The notes: a model not told the origin generated them from the letters alone. A DNA stretch of 36,612 nucleotides from Sphingomonadales bacterium (GCA_028870315.1 JAGWPW010000048.1:1-36612), one strand, 5' to 3'; positions 24,602-33,675 are shown, counted from the first letter of the stretch. Translations and numbers: made by a program.

Positions 24602-25423
24602 TCACAGCGGCGCGAGCAGCGAATCGGGCCGGGCCAGCACGCGCAGCGCGAGGCCCGCCCCGGCGGCGCGGGTCAGCGCCAGCGCGGTCGGCGCGGAGAT
24701 CGTCGCGAGCAGCGGGCAGCCCGCCAGCACCGCCTTTTCAACCAGTTCGAACGAGCAGCGCGAGGACAGCAGCGCAAAGCCGCCGTCCCAGCCCATCGCC
24801 CCGCGCCGCATCGCGCCGAGCAGCTTGTCGAAGGCATTGTGCCGCCCGACATCCTCGCGCACCAGCCGGATCGCGCCGTCGCGCGTGCACAGCGCGGCGG
24901 CATGGACTGCGCCGGTCGTCCGGTTGAGCGGCTGGGTTTCGGCCAGCGCGGCCAGCGCGGCGAAGATCGCGGCATCGCGGGGCAAGGGCTGCGCGGGCAG
25001 CACCGGCAGCGCGCGCAGCGCCTGTTCGAGATTTTCGATGCCGCACAGCCCGCAGGCGCTTTCCGAGGTGCGGTGGCGGACGCGCTCGTCGAGCCGCGCC
25101 GCCGCCGCGGCGGTGACCGTCACCCGGATGATCGTTCCCGCCGCAACTTCGGCGATGTCATGGCTGAGGATTTCGGCGGGCGCCGCCAGCCGTTCGGACT
25201 GGAGAAAGCCATAGACGAGATCGCCGAGATCGGCCGGCGTTGCCATCAGCACCGCATAGCCAAGCCCGTTGATCTCGATCGCCACCGGCGCTTCCCCGGC
25301 AACCTCGCGGGTCAGCGGCGCCGCCGCGCCGTCGGCGGCGACGCGCAGGAAACGCGCGGCGCGATGGCCCGGCGGCGGCGAGGTTCTATTCGACGTAATG
25401 CGCCGTCGTCTTCGCGCGCACAT
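24602..25423 (-). CDS. fdhD: Formate dehydrogenase accessory sulfurtransferase FdhD
   Basis: This 273-residue protein is an FdhD-type sulfur carrier that moves sulfur from a cysteine desulfurase to the molybdenum cofactor of formate dehydrogenase. [23 protein letters not shown] near the N-terminus, the functional Cys pair in ACGLCG, and [15 protein letters not shown] in the C-terminal half are hallmarks. The first ATG, at 25423, makes it overlap the CoA-transferase gene by 38 bases. No nearer standard start exists, though a non-standard one cannot be ruled out. No formate dehydrogenase genes are in the window, so its target lies elsewhere. Confidence 0.9.
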   Translation of the reverse strand: MCARRRRRITSNRTSPPPGHRAARFLRVAADGAAAPLTREVAGEAPVAIEINGLGYAVLMATPADLGDLVYGFLQSERLAAPAEILSHDIAEVAAGTIIRVTVTAAAAARLDERVRHRTSESACGLCGIENLEQALRALPVLPAQPLPRDAAIFAALAALAETQPLNRTTGAVHAAALCTRDGAIRLVREDVGRHNAFDKLLGAMRRGAMGWDGGFALLSSRCSFELVEKAVLAGCPLLATISAPTALALTRAAGAGLALRVLARPDSLLAPL

Positions 25424-26036
25424 CCGCCGCGCTCACCTGCGGCGCGCATTCGACAAGCCGGAAGGGCGCGCGGTGATCGGCGCGCTGGAACACGGCAAGA
25501 TCGGTGACGATCATGTCGACCACGTTCCGGCCGGTCAGCGGCAGCGTGCATTGGGGAATGAACTTGGGGCTGCCGTCCCTGGCGCAATGCTCCATGACAA
25601 CGATGATCTTCCTCACCCCGGCAACGAGGTCCATCGCCCCGCCCATGCCCTTGATCATCTTGCCGGGAACCATCCAGTTGGCGATGTCGCCGTTTTCGGC
25701 CACCTCCATCGCGCCGAGCACGGTGAGGTCGATCTTGCCGCCACGGATCATCGCGAAGCTGGCCGCCGAATCGAAATAGGAGGACTGCGGCAGCTCGCTG
25801 ATCGTCTGCTTGCCGGCGTTGATGAGATCGGCATCGACTTCGGCATCGAGCGGGAAGGGGCCGATGCCGAGCATGCCGTTTTCCGACTGCAAGGTCACGG
25901 TCATGCCATCGGGAATATTGTTCGCCACCAGCGTCGGGATGCCGATGCCAAGGTTGACGGTGAAGCCGTCGCGCAACTCCTGCGCGGCGCGCGCGGCGAT
26001 CTGGTCGCGGGTCCAGCCCTTGCTTTCCCGGGGCAT
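25386..26036 (-). CDS. 3-oxoacid CoA-transferase subunit B
   Basis: This 216-residue beta subunit of a class I CoA-transferase (ScoB/PcaJ type) carries the catalytic Glu in [11 protein letters not shown] near 50-60 and the LGIGIPT motif near 29-35. The [15 protein letters not shown] block is typical. With subunit A it moves CoA from succinyl-CoA to acetoacetate or 3-oxoadipate. The start shares one base with the subunit A stop (TGATG). Sequence alone does not separate SCOT from 3-oxoadipate CoA-transferase, but the form of the motifs leans to SCOT. Confidence 0.92.
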   Translation of the reverse strand: MPRESKGWTRDQIAARAAQELRDGFTVNLGIGIPTLVANNIPDGMTVTLQSENGMLGIGPFPLDAEVDADLINAGKQTISELPQSSYFDSAASFAMIRGGKIDLTVLGAMEVAENGDIANWMVPGKMIKGMGGAMDLVAGVRKIIVVMEHCARDGSPKFIPQCTLPLTGRNVVDMIVTDLAVFQRADHRAPFRLVECAPQVSAADVRAKTTAHYVE

Positions 26037-26740
26037 CAGACGCTCTCCCTCACCGTGCGGAATTCGATCTTCTTGTCATAGGGCGCGCCGCAGATCAGCC
26101 GCGTGACATAGACCCCGGGCAGGTGGATCGCATCGGGATCGAGCCCGCCGGGCTCGACGATCTCCTCGACCTCGACGACGCAGGCGCGCCCGCATTGCGC
26201 CGCGGGCACGTTGAAATTGCGCGCGGTCTTGCGGAAAATGACGTTGCCGGTGGTGTCGGCCTTCCAGCCCTTGACGATCGCAAGATCGGCCACGATCCCG
26301 CGTTCGAGGATGTATTCCTCGCCGTCGAACTCCATCACCGGTTTTTCGAGCGCCACCAGCGTGCCCACCCCGGTCCGGGTGTAGAAGCCGGGGATACCCG
26401 CCCCGCCGGCGCGCATCCGCTCGGCGAGCGTGCCTTGCGGGGTGAACTCGACCTCGAGCTCGTTCGCCAGATATTGCCGCTCGAACTCCTTGTTCTCGCC
26501 GACATAGGACGAGATCATCTTCCTCACCTGGCGGCTGCGCAGCAGCTTGCCGAGACCCTCGTTGTCGATCCCGGCGTTGTTGGACGCAATCGTCAGGTCG
26601 CGCGTGCCCGCCGCCTGGATCGCGTCGATCAGCCGTTCGGGAATGCCGCACAGCCCGAAACCGCCCGCGGCGATCAGCATGCCGTCGAACAGCAGCCCGT
26701 CGAGCGCCGCTGTGGCGTCCGGATAGATCTTGTTCGCCAC
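26036..26740 (-). CDS. 3-oxoacid CoA-transferase subunit A
   Basis: This 234-residue alpha subunit has the CoA-binding [12 protein letters not shown] motif near 24-35, [12 protein letters not shown], and the segment [15 protein letters not shown], all standard for ScoA. It pairs with the downstream subunit B by a one-base overlap. It is the promoter-proximal gene of the leftward unit and diverges from the oxygenase unit across 249 bases. This pairing suggests that the CoA-transferase activates or releases a keto acid made by the oxygenases, but it could equally serve ketone-body use. Confidence 0.92.
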   Translation of the reverse strand: MANKIYPDATAALDGLLFDGMLIAAGGFGLCGIPERLIDAIQAAGTRDLTIASNNAGIDNEGLGKLLRSRQVRKMISSYVGENKEFERQYLANELEVEFTPQGTLAERMRAGGAGIPGFYTRTGVGTLVALEKPVMEFDGEEYILERGIVADLAIVKGWKADTTGNVIFRKTARNFNVPAAQCGRACVVEVEEIVEPGGLDPDAIHLPGVYVTRLICGAPYDKKIEFRTVRESV

Positions 26741-26807
26741 GCCCGCGCCTCCTGTTGCCGATGGGGCGCGAATAGAGCGAGATCAGGGGGAGAAAAAGCG
26801 AAAATGC

Positions 26808-26830
26808 GCGCAAGCGCGGCGCGCTTGCGC
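26808..26830 (-). terminator. Perfect 10-bp hairpin with T-rich tail in the CoA-transferase leader
   Basis: GCGCAAGCGC (26808-26817) and GCGCTTGCGC (26821-26830) pair perfectly around a three-base loop. Read on the minus strand, the stem is followed after a few bases by two T-runs (TTTT and TTTTT), the form of an intrinsic terminator. It lies about 65 bases before the subunit A start, so it would act as an attenuator, or block transcripts from upstream. Alternatively it is just a structured leader. Confidence 0.45.
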
Positions 26831-26922
26831 CGCACCCTTGCTGCCCACGTCCTCCGAACGCGCGCCGCGAAAGGGGTTTCACCCGGGCATGCGCCAGAAT
26901 CCGCGTGACAGTGGGGGGCGAG

Positions 26923-26938
26923 TGTGATTATTGTCACG
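26923..26938. promoter_or_regulatory. CRP/FNR-type box, TGTGA-N6-TCAC
   Basis: TGTGATTATTGTCACG at 26923-26938 matches the CRP consensus TGTGA-N6-TCACA at nine of ten core positions. A further GTGACA at 26905-26910 is inverted relative to the TGTCAC at 26932-26937. The box lies 52 bases before the dioxygenase ATG in a locally AT-rich patch. TAACAT at 26946-26951 could be a -10, but no matching -35 is clear, so whether the site activates or represses is open. Confidence 0.5.
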
Positions 26939-26989
26939 GGTCAGGTAACATTAATTGCGGCGCCATGCGGCGCGGCCGGAGGATCGGGC

Positions 26990-27838
26990 ATGGCGAGCAC
27001 GGCAACGACCCTGGAGGTCACCGATCTCACGGCGCGCATCGGCTCGCAGTTCCGGGTGGACAAGCAGGTGCTGCTCAGCGGCGCGGCGAGCCGCGAGATT
27101 CGCGCGCTGCTGGTGGCGCGCGGCGTTGTCATGATGCGCGACATCGACCTGACCGACGAGGAGCATCGCCGGCTTGCCGGCACGCTGGGCGAGGTCCGGC
27201 TCGGCACCTTCAAAAAGGAGGGCGAGGATGGGCTGATGAAGGTGACGCAGGACGAGAAGGTCAATCCCGAATACGCCAAATTCTTCTTCGGCAGCCTCAT
27301 GTGGCACATGGACGGCCATTACGAGGAAGTGCCCCCCTTCGCGACCGTGGTGCGCCCCAGGGTGCTGCCGCCCGAAAGCCATACCGATTTCGCCAACACC
27401 TATGCCGCCTATGAGGACCTGTCGGACGAGGACAAGGCGCTGGTCGAGGGGCTCACCGTCGTCCACACCATGCAATCGGCGCTGTTTCCTGCGAAGCCCG
27501 ACTGCACGGTCGAGGAATTCGCGCTGTGGGCCTCCTACCCCGAGCGCGCGCATCCGCTGGTCTGGCATCACCGTTCGGGCCGCAAGTCGCTCATCCTCTC
27601 GACCTCGGGCGCCTGGATTCCGGGCCTCCACAAGGTCGAGAGCGCCGAACTGCTGCAACGGCTGATGCGCCACGCGACGCAGCCGCGCTATGTCTATCGC
27701 CACACATGGCGGCCGAACGACCTGCTGCTCTGGGATAACACCGGGACGATGCACCGCGCGCGCCCGCATGATCCCGCGCACGCCCGCGTGCTCGCGCGCT
27801 TCACCCTGAACGGCGAGGAACCGATCCGCGCCGCCTGA
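26990..27838 (+). CDS. TauD/TfdA-family Fe(II)/2-oxoglutarate dioxygenase
   Basis: This 282-residue enzyme has the facial triad H106-x-D108 in WHMDGH and a distal H255 in TMHRARP, with a 2-oxoglutarate-binding Arg nearby (R266 or R270 in HARVLARF). FANTYAAYEDL near 134-144 is typical of the family. Such enzymes hydroxylate a substrate carbon while turning 2-oxoglutarate into succinate; taurine, alkylsulfonates and aryloxyacetates are known substrates, but none can be assigned here. The ATG at 26990 follows GGAGGAT closely and replaces an in-frame upstream start at 26924. It is the first gene of the three-oxygenase unit. Confidence 0.9.
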   Translation: MASTATTLEVTDLTARIGSQFRVDKQVLLSGAASREIRALLVARGVVMMRDIDLTDEEHRRLAGTLGEVRLGTFKKEGEDGLMKVTQDEKVNPEYAKFFFGSLMWHMDGHYEEVPPFATVVRPRVLPPESHTDFANTYAAYEDLSDEDKALVEGLTVVHTMQSALFPAKPDCTVEEFALWASYPERAHPLVWHHRSGRKSLILSTSGAWIPGLHKVESAELLQRLMRHATQPRYVYRHTWRPNDLLLWDNTGTMHRARPHDPAHARVLARFTLNGEEPIRAA

Positions 27839-27868
27839 CCGGACAAACCAGAAACGAGAGGATGCATC

Positions 27869-28927
27869 ATGCGCGTCGGCGTGCACATCGGTTACCAGAA
27901 CCTCCACGGCATGAGTGATGCCGAATTCTTCCGCAAGGAAACGCAGCTCGCGCTCGAAGCCGAGGCGATGGGCTTCGATTATGTCGGCCCGGTCGAACAT
28001 CACTTCACCGATTATGCCGCCTGCCCCGATCCCTTCGCGATGCTGTCGTGGGTCGCGGCGAAGACCAGCCGCATCGAGCTGATCACCGCCGCGATCATCC
28101 TGCCGTGGAACAATCCGCTGCGCGTCGTCGAATCGGCGCTGCAACTCGACGCGTTGAGCGAAGGAAGGCTGATCCTCGGCATGGGCCGCGGCGCGGCACG
28201 GCGCGAATTCCGCAGCTTCGGGGTCGAGCTCGCCGATTCGCGCGAGATGTTCGACGAGGCGGCGCTGATCGTCATGGCAGGCGTCGAGACCGGGATCGTC
28301 GAGGCCGAGGGCAAATGGTACCGGATTCCGCGCACCGAGATCCGCCCGCGCCCGCAGCGCAGCTTCCGCGACCGCACGGTGATGGTGTCGATGTCGCCGT
28401 CCTCGGTCGAGATCGCCGCGCGCTACGGCCTGCAATCGCTGCGCTTCAGCCAGGGCGACTGGCGCAACGCCATCCCCGAGATCGAGCAATATCGCGCGAC
28501 CTTCCTTGCCGCACACGGCCGCAAGGCGCCGCCCTTCATCATCTCGGATTTCGTCGTCTGCTCGGACGACCGGGCGGCGGTCGCGGCGCGCACCGATCAA
28601 TATTTCGCCAGGCTGTTCTCGACCGTCGCCAACCATTATGAATTCATGAGCGACCACTTCAAGAGCCTGCCGTCCTATGCGACCTACGCCTATATGGGCG
28701 CCGCCGCCGCCGCCGCGGGCGGGCCGGACAAGGCCTATCGCGATTACATCGGCGGCAACATGATCGGCGCGCCCGAACAGCTGGTCGAGCATCACCTCGA
28801 ACGCACCGCCATGGTCGGCGATTACGAAATGCTCGCCAATTTCAGCTTCGGGGGCATGCCCTACGAGATGGTCTATGCCCAGATGCGGCTGTTCGCCGAC
28901 AAGGTGCTGCCGCATCTCAAAGGTTAG
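27869..28927 (+). CDS. LLM-class flavin-dependent monooxygenase
   Basis: This 352-residue protein has the luciferase-like TIM-barrel pattern: EAMGFDYVGPVEHHFTDY near 32-49, ITAAIILPWNNPLRVVE, GRLILGMGRGAARREF and a C-terminal GAPEQLVEHHLE. These enzymes use reduced FMN or a deazaflavin and oxygen to oxidise their substrate, and normally need a separate flavin reductase, which is absent nearby. It has a good ribosome site (GAGAGGA) and lies 30 bases after the dioxygenase and 18 before the Rieske gene, so all three are very likely one transcript. Confidence 0.9.
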   Translation: MRVGVHIGYQNLHGMSDAEFFRKETQLALEAEAMGFDYVGPVEHHFTDYAACPDPFAMLSWVAAKTSRIELITAAIILPWNNPLRVVESALQLDALSEGRLILGMGRGAARREFRSFGVELADSREMFDEAALIVMAGVETGIVEAEGKWYRIPRTEIRPRPQRSFRDRTVMVSMSPSSVEIAARYGLQSLRFSQGDWRNAIPEIEQYRATFLAAHGRKAPPFIISDFVVCSDDRAAVAARTDQYFARLFSTVANHYEFMSDHFKSLPSYATYAYMGAAAAAAGGPDKAYRDYIGGNMIGAPEQLVEHHLERTAMVGDYEMLANFSFGGMPYEMVYAQMRLFADKVLPHLKG

Positions 28928-28945
28928 GAATCAGGGAGAAACACG

Positions 28946-30298
28946 ATGAACACAGCGGCGCCAGCCGACTGGAAGACCGGGACGCAGGCGCTCGGCGAGA
29001 TCGACGTGGACAGGCTCAGCTTCAGCATTTCGACCGCGCGCTACACCGCACCCGAATACCAGGCGCGCGAGCGCGAACGGGTGTGGATGAAGGTCTGGCA
29101 GATCGCCGGGCGTGTCGACGAACTGCCCCGGCCCGGCGACTGGAAGGTCCACGCGATCTTCGACCAGTCCTTCGTCATCGTCCGCGGCCAGGACGGCAAG
29201 CTGCGCGGCTTCGTCAACGCCTGCCGCCATCGCGGCAACATGCTGTGCCAGGGCAAGGGCCATGCCGGGCGACTGACCTGCCCCTATCACCTGTGGACCT
29301 ATGGTCTCGACGGCCGGCTGCTCGCGGTCGCCCGGCCCGATCTGGTCGGCGACATCGACAAGGACGCGCATCGCCTTGCCGAGGTGCCGGTCGACTGCTT
29401 CGCCGGCTTCATCTTCCTCAATCCCGACCCCGAGGCGGCCCCGCTCGCCGATTTCCTCGGCGAAGACGTCATGCGCAGGCTCGATGCCTATCGGCTCGGC
29501 GAAATGACGCCGGTCGGCATGGATGTCTGCGAAAGCCTCGAATGCAACTGGAAGGTGGTGATGGATGCCTTCGCCGAGGGATACCACATCATCGGCGTCC
29601 ACCCCGAGCTGCTCTCGGTCATCGACCTGGCCGCAGGCAACAGCCGTCATGGCTTCTTTGGCGATCACGGCATGGCCTGCTCGCCCTTCGAGGTCTCGCG
29701 CACGCAGGATTTCGGGCTGGAGGCGCAGGTCGAGGGCATCCGCAACCTGCCCGGCACCTTCCCGACGGTGGCCGAGGTGCTGCCGCGCTTCGAGGCGCTG
29801 GTCGATGCAAACCGCGACGCTGCGGGCGGCCTGGCGCTGCCCGAGGGGGTAACGGTGCGCAGCCTGCTCCAGCAGGCGACCCGCGAAACGCTCAGCGCCA
29901 AGGGTCTCGATACCAGCGCGCTCACCGATGACCAGATGAGCGACAACCAGGGCTGGTTCCTGTTTCCCAACTTCTTCATGACGATCCGCGCGGGCGAGGC
30001 GACGGTGATCATGGCCTGGCCGCATCCCGATGGCGACCCCAACCGCTGCATCTGGCGGGTCACCGCCTATATGTGGCTGCCCGAGCCGATGCGCGACCAG
30101 CTCCGCGCCGATCCGGTGACGGTCAGCGAACCGGGAAGCTACCCCTATTTCCTCGCGCTTCAGCAGGATTACGAGCAGATGCCCCGGCAGCAGGCCGGAC
30201 TGCGCAACCGCGGGCTTTCGCATATGTCGATCGTGAAGGAGGAAATGAGCATCGCCCGGTTCCACGCGGTGCTCGATCGCTATCTCGGGGAGAGTTGA
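28946..30298 (+). CDS. Rieske non-heme iron oxygenase, alpha subunit
   Basis: This 450-residue protein has a Rieske [2Fe-2S] site at C93-x-H95 (CRHRGN) and C112-x2-H115 (CPYHLW). Its mononuclear iron site has H214 and H219 in EGYHIIGVH, with E211 at the bridging position that is usually Asp, and probably D408 in QQDYEQM. It hydroxylates or dealkylates an aromatic or aliphatic substrate. Electron-transfer partners (ferredoxin, reductase) and a small beta subunit are not in the window, so it either works as a homo-oligomer with shared partners or depends on distant genes. It ends the three-oxygenase unit. Confidence 0.92.
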   Translation: MNTAAPADWKTGTQALGEIDVDRLSFSISTARYTAPEYQARERERVWMKVWQIAGRVDELPRPGDWKVHAIFDQSFVIVRGQDGKLRGFVNACRHRGNMLCQGKGHAGRLTCPYHLWTYGLDGRLLAVARPDLVGDIDKDAHRLAEVPVDCFAGFIFLNPDPEAAPLADFLGEDVMRRLDAYRLGEMTPVGMDVCESLECNWKVVMDAFAEGYHIIGVHPELLSVIDLAAGNSRHGFFGDHGMACSPFEVSRTQDFGLEAQVEGIRNLPGTFPTVAEVLPRFEALVDANRDAAGGLALPEGVTVRSLLQQATRETLSAKGLDTSALTDDQMSDNQGWFLFPNFFMTIRAGEATVIMAWPHPDGDPNRCIWRVTAYMWLPEPMRDQLRADPVTVSEPGSYPYFLALQQDYEQMPRQQAGLRNRGLSHMSIVKEEMSIARFHAVLDRYLGES

Positions 30299-30379
30299 CA
30301 GGCTGCACGATCACGCCTCAGGACGGCCGCGACCGCGGGTGAACGAGGGCCGGACCTTGCTGCACCATCGAATGCGCCG

Positions 30380-31864
30380 ATGCCCGTCCTGAGCCGCCCG
30401 TGGCACCGGCTTGCGGACGGCCCGCTCCGGCAGTGGGCGGTCTTCACCGCGGTGGCGCTGCTGCTGCGCGCCAGCACCCTGGGCGATCCCAACCTTCACG
30501 CCGACGAGACCTTCTATTTCGCCGCCGGCATCGCGATGCATCACGGCGTGCTTCCCTATGTCGGGGTGTGGGACCGCAAGCCCTTCGGCCTGTTCCTGAT
30601 CTACTATCTGCTCGCCGGATTTTCGGCGCAGCCGATCGCCTATCAACTCGGTGCGCTGGCGAGCGTGGTCGCCACCGCTGCGGCGATCGCGGCGATGGCG
30701 CGGCGCTGGACCAATGCCCAGGGCGCGGTCCTTGCCGGGGTGCTCTACCTCGTGATGCTGGGACCGTTGCAGGGGTTCGGCGGCCAGTCGCCGGTGTTCT
30801 ACAACCTGTTCATGGCGCTTGCCGCGCTGCTGGTGCTCGGCGCGCTGCCGGCGCTGCGCAAGGGCGAAGCGCCGGCGCGGATGCTTGCCGCGATGGCGCT
30901 TGCCGGCTTTGCCGCCACCGTCAAGACCACCGCGATCTTCGAGGCGGTGTTCCTTGGTCTTTATGCCACTGTGGTGCTGGCCCGCGCGCGCCCCGACAAG
31001 CGCGCCGTGCTGCCTGCCGCGGCGGTCTGGGCGCTGGCGGGGGCGGCGCCGGCGCTGCTTTTCGCGGCGGCCTATGCGGCGATCGGCCACGGCTCCGAAT
31101 ATCTCCACGCGATGGTCACAGGCGGGCTCAACGCGCAGTCGGACTGGCCGACCGCGGCGATCCGGCTGCGCATCCTGTTCGGCACGATCGCCCCCTATCT
31201 CGTGCTTTGCGCCTTCGGGCTGCTCGATCAGGAGCGCCGCGGCCGGCTGTTCCTGTCGGGATGGCTCGCCGCGGCGCTGGTCGGGCTGGTGTCGGTGCCG
31301 CGCTTCTACCTGCATTACGCGCTGCCGCTGGCACTGCCGCTGGCGCTGGCGGCAGCGCCCTTCCTTGGCCGCCGGTGGTGGGGCCCGCTGGCGCTGCTCG
31401 CGGCGGCTGGCGCATCGCTGCACGACTACTGGCCCTTCGATTTCACCCATACGCAGAAATCGCGCGCGGCGATGGCGCAGCTTGCGCAGGCAATCGACCA
31501 GCACCGCCATGGCCATGCTCTGTTGGTGTTCGACGGGCCGGTGCTGCTCTATGCGATGACCGGCCAGCCCTTCCTGTCGCCGCTGGTGTTTCCGCCGCAT
31601 CTCAACCACGCGATCGAACGCGACGCGAGCCATCTTTCGACCATCGCCGAGGTCCGGCGCGTGCTCGCGCTCAACCCCGGGGTGGTGGTGAACACCGTCA
31701 AGATCCGCAACGGCCCGGCGAATATGGAAACCCGCGCCGCGGTGCTGCGCTATATCGCCACGCGCTGCCATTCGCGGCTGGTGGTCAAGACCTATGAAGC
31801 GCTGGCGAGCCCCGATATCGCGGTGTTCGGCGACTGTGCGCCGGTTGTGAAGGGCGCTGCTTGA
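30380..31864 (+). CDS. GT39/ArnT-like polytopic glycosyltransferase
   Basis: This 494-residue integral inner-membrane protein has about ten hydrophobic helices. The first periplasmic loop carries an acidic pair HADETFYF (D42-E43), followed by GVWDRKPFG (62-70), the pattern of PMT/ArnT-type enzymes that use polyprenyl-phosphate sugars. A soluble tail of about 120 residues follows the last helix. It likely moves a sugar from a lipid carrier to a lipid, protein or glycan on the periplasmic side. It follows the Rieske gene by 81 bases, with a weak ribosome site. It overlaps the next gene by four bases. Confidence 0.78.
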   Translation: MPVLSRPWHRLADGPLRQWAVFTAVALLLRASTLGDPNLHADETFYFAAGIAMHHGVLPYVGVWDRKPFGLFLIYYLLAGFSAQPIAYQLGALASVVATAAAIAAMARRWTNAQGAVLAGVLYLVMLGPLQGFGGQSPVFYNLFMALAALLVLGALPALRKGEAPARMLAAMALAGFAATVKTTAIFEAVFLGLYATVVLARARPDKRAVLPAAAVWALAGAAPALLFAAAYAAIGHGSEYLHAMVTGGLNAQSDWPTAAIRLRILFGTIAPYLVLCAFGLLDQERRGRLFLSGWLAAALVGLVSVPRFYLHYALPLALPLALAAAPFLGRRWWGPLALLAAAGASLHDYWPFDFTHTQKSRAAMAQLAQAIDQHRHGHALLVFDGPVLLYAMTGQPFLSPLVFPPHLNHAIERDASHLSTIAEVRRVLALNPGVVVNTVKIRNGPANMETRAAVLRYIATRCHSRLVVKTYEALASPDIAVFGDCAPVVKGAA

Positions 31865-33675
31865 CCACGCGCGCGCCGGCCCGCAAGCAGGCGCGCGATG
31901 CGAGCGGGGATCACAGCGGCATGAGCCGGCTTCCGGCCGAAGCGCGCCCAGCCGGCGCCGATCGTGGCGCGCGTGCGGTCCGGCTGATCCTTGCCGGCTC
32001 GCTGCTGGCGCCGCTGGTGCTGCTGACGATCGCCCGGCAGCACCAGCAGGACATCACCACGCTGCAACTGCTCCAGCAGGATGTCTGGCTGCTGCTCGCG
32101 GGGCTGGGCTTGGCGGTGGCATTGGCGCTGCCCGCCCGGCCGCAGACCGCGCTGCCCGTGCTGTCGCGCGGGCGGGTCGCGGCGCTGGCGCTGATCGTCG
32201 CTGCCGCCGGCTATGCCGGGCATTATGCGATCCTCGACGGCTATGACCTGTCGCGCGACGAGCAGATGGCCGATTTCGATGCCATCATCTATGCCGCAGG
32301 TCGCCTCGCCTGGCCGCTGCCCCGCGATTGGCAGGCTCCGGCCGATCTCCTTAACACGCAGTTCATGCTGCCGGTGCTGCGGCCAGCCGCCTGGGTATCG
32401 GGCTATCTGCCGGGCAATGCCATGCTGCGCGCGCTGTTTGGCAGCCTTGGCGATCGCGCGCTGACCGGTGCGCTGCTCAACGGCCTTTCGGTCGGACTGT
32501 TGTGGATTTGCGCGCGCCGCATCTGGCCGACCGCGCGACCGCGCGACCGCGAGGCGGTGAGCGTCGCGGTGCTGCTGCTGGTGCTGTCGGGCGAATTCGT
32601 GCTCACCGGCATGTCGGCCTATGCCATGCCGGCGCATCTCGCCTGCGATCTTGGCTGGCTCGCCCTGTTCCTGCGCGATCGGCGGCGCGCCGATCTTGCG
32701 GCGCTGGCGGTGGGCTTCGTCGCGGTCGGGCTGCACCAGCCGCTGTTCCACCCGTTGTTCGTCGCGCCCTTCCTCGTGCTGCTGGTCTGGCAGCGCCGCC
32801 GGGACCGGCTGTGGCTCTATGGCCCCGCCTATGCGGCGATCGCCGCCTTCTGGTTCTTCTGGCCGCATCTCACCCTCGCGCTGGTCAGCGGGCCGCAGTC
32901 CGCGGTCCATGGCACCGGCGCGGGCTATGTCGCGCGGCTGTTCGCGACGCTTGCCGAAAACCGCGACAATCTGCCGATCATGGCGGCCAACCTGCTGCGC
33001 TTCCTCACCTGGCAACACATCCTGCTGCTGCCCCTGCTCATCGCCGGCTGCCTTGCCGCGCCCCGCCGGCCGCTCGCCATGGCGCTGGCGGCGGGCTTCT
33101 TCCTGCCGATCCTGGTGATGGCGGTGATCGAGCCGCGCCAGGGGCATGGCTTCGGCTATCGCTACATCTATGGCGTGCTGGGCAATGCGACGCTGCTCGG
33201 CGGCTATGGCTGGCGCTGGCTGGCGCCACGCGTTCCGCGCCTGCCGGCCATATTCATCCGCGCGAGCATCGGCACGCTGCTCGTCATGCTGCCGATGCAA
33301 CTGGTGCTCACCCATCGGCTTTACGCCACCTATGCGCGCGCCGATGCGCGGCTTTCGGCGAGCGGCGCCGATTATGTCATCCTCGGCGAGGAGGATGCGC
33401 CGCTCGCGCTCGATCTGGTCCACAACCGGCCCGATCTCGCCAATCGCCCGCTGCGGCTGGTGGCGGGCGAAATCGGCGATCGCGCCGCGCTTGCGCAGCG
33501 CCTGTGCCGCCCGGCGCGGGGCGGGCCGGTGATCGTCGCGCTGGTCGGCGATGGCTTCTACCGCGATGTCATGCGCTTCTACGGCTGGCCGGCGCGCGGC
33601 TTCGCCGACCGGCGGCTGGCCGGCGATATCGCCGATTTCCGCGCCGCCGGCTGCCGGGTGCGGGTGCTGGTGTGA
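31861..33675 (+). CDS. Large polytopic membrane protein, distant GT-C-like
   Basis: This 604-residue protein has a basic cytoplasmic N-terminus, about eleven hydrophobic segments and a C-terminal soluble domain of about 120 residues. A DGYDLSRDEQMADFD stretch (126-140) after the second or third helix looks like the acidic loop of GT-C glycosyltransferases, but I do not recognise a named family. The TTG at 31861 overlaps the previous stop (TTGA) and has AAGGG five bases or so upstream; ATG 31921 is the alternative. Pairing with a GT39-like protein suggests the two act on the same glycan or lipid. Confidence 0.7.
   Translation: MTTRAPARKQARDASGDHSGMSRLPAEARPAGADRGARAVRLILAGSLLAPLVLLTIARQHQQDITTLQLLQQDVWLLLAGLGLAVALALPARPQTALPVLSRGRVAALALIVAAAGYAGHYAILDGYDLSRDEQMADFDAIIYAAGRLAWPLPRDWQAPADLLNTQFMLPVLRPAAWVSGYLPGNAMLRALFGSLGDRALTGALLNGLSVGLLWICARRIWPTARPRDREAVSVAVLLLVLSGEFVLTGMSAYAMPAHLACDLGWLALFLRDRRRADLAALAVGFVAVGLHQPLFHPLFVAPFLVLLVWQRRRDRLWLYGPAYAAIAAFWFFWPHLTLALVSGPQSAVHGTGAGYVARLFATLAENRDNLPIMAANLLRFLTWQHILLLPLLIAGCLAAPRRPLAMALAAGFFLPILVMAVIEPRQGHGFGYRYIYGVLGNATLLGGYGWRWLAPRVPRLPAIFIRASIGTLLVMLPMQLVLTHRLYATYARADARLSASGADYVILGEEDAPLALDLVHNRPDLANRPLRLVAGEIGDRAALAQRLCRPARGGPVIVALVGDGFYRDVMRFYGWPARGFADRRLAGDIADFRAAGCRVRVLV

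Noticed and set aside
26951..28915. 654-codon open frame on the minus strand
   Set aside because: It is antisense to the dioxygenase and LLM genes, both with full motif sets and good ribosome sites.
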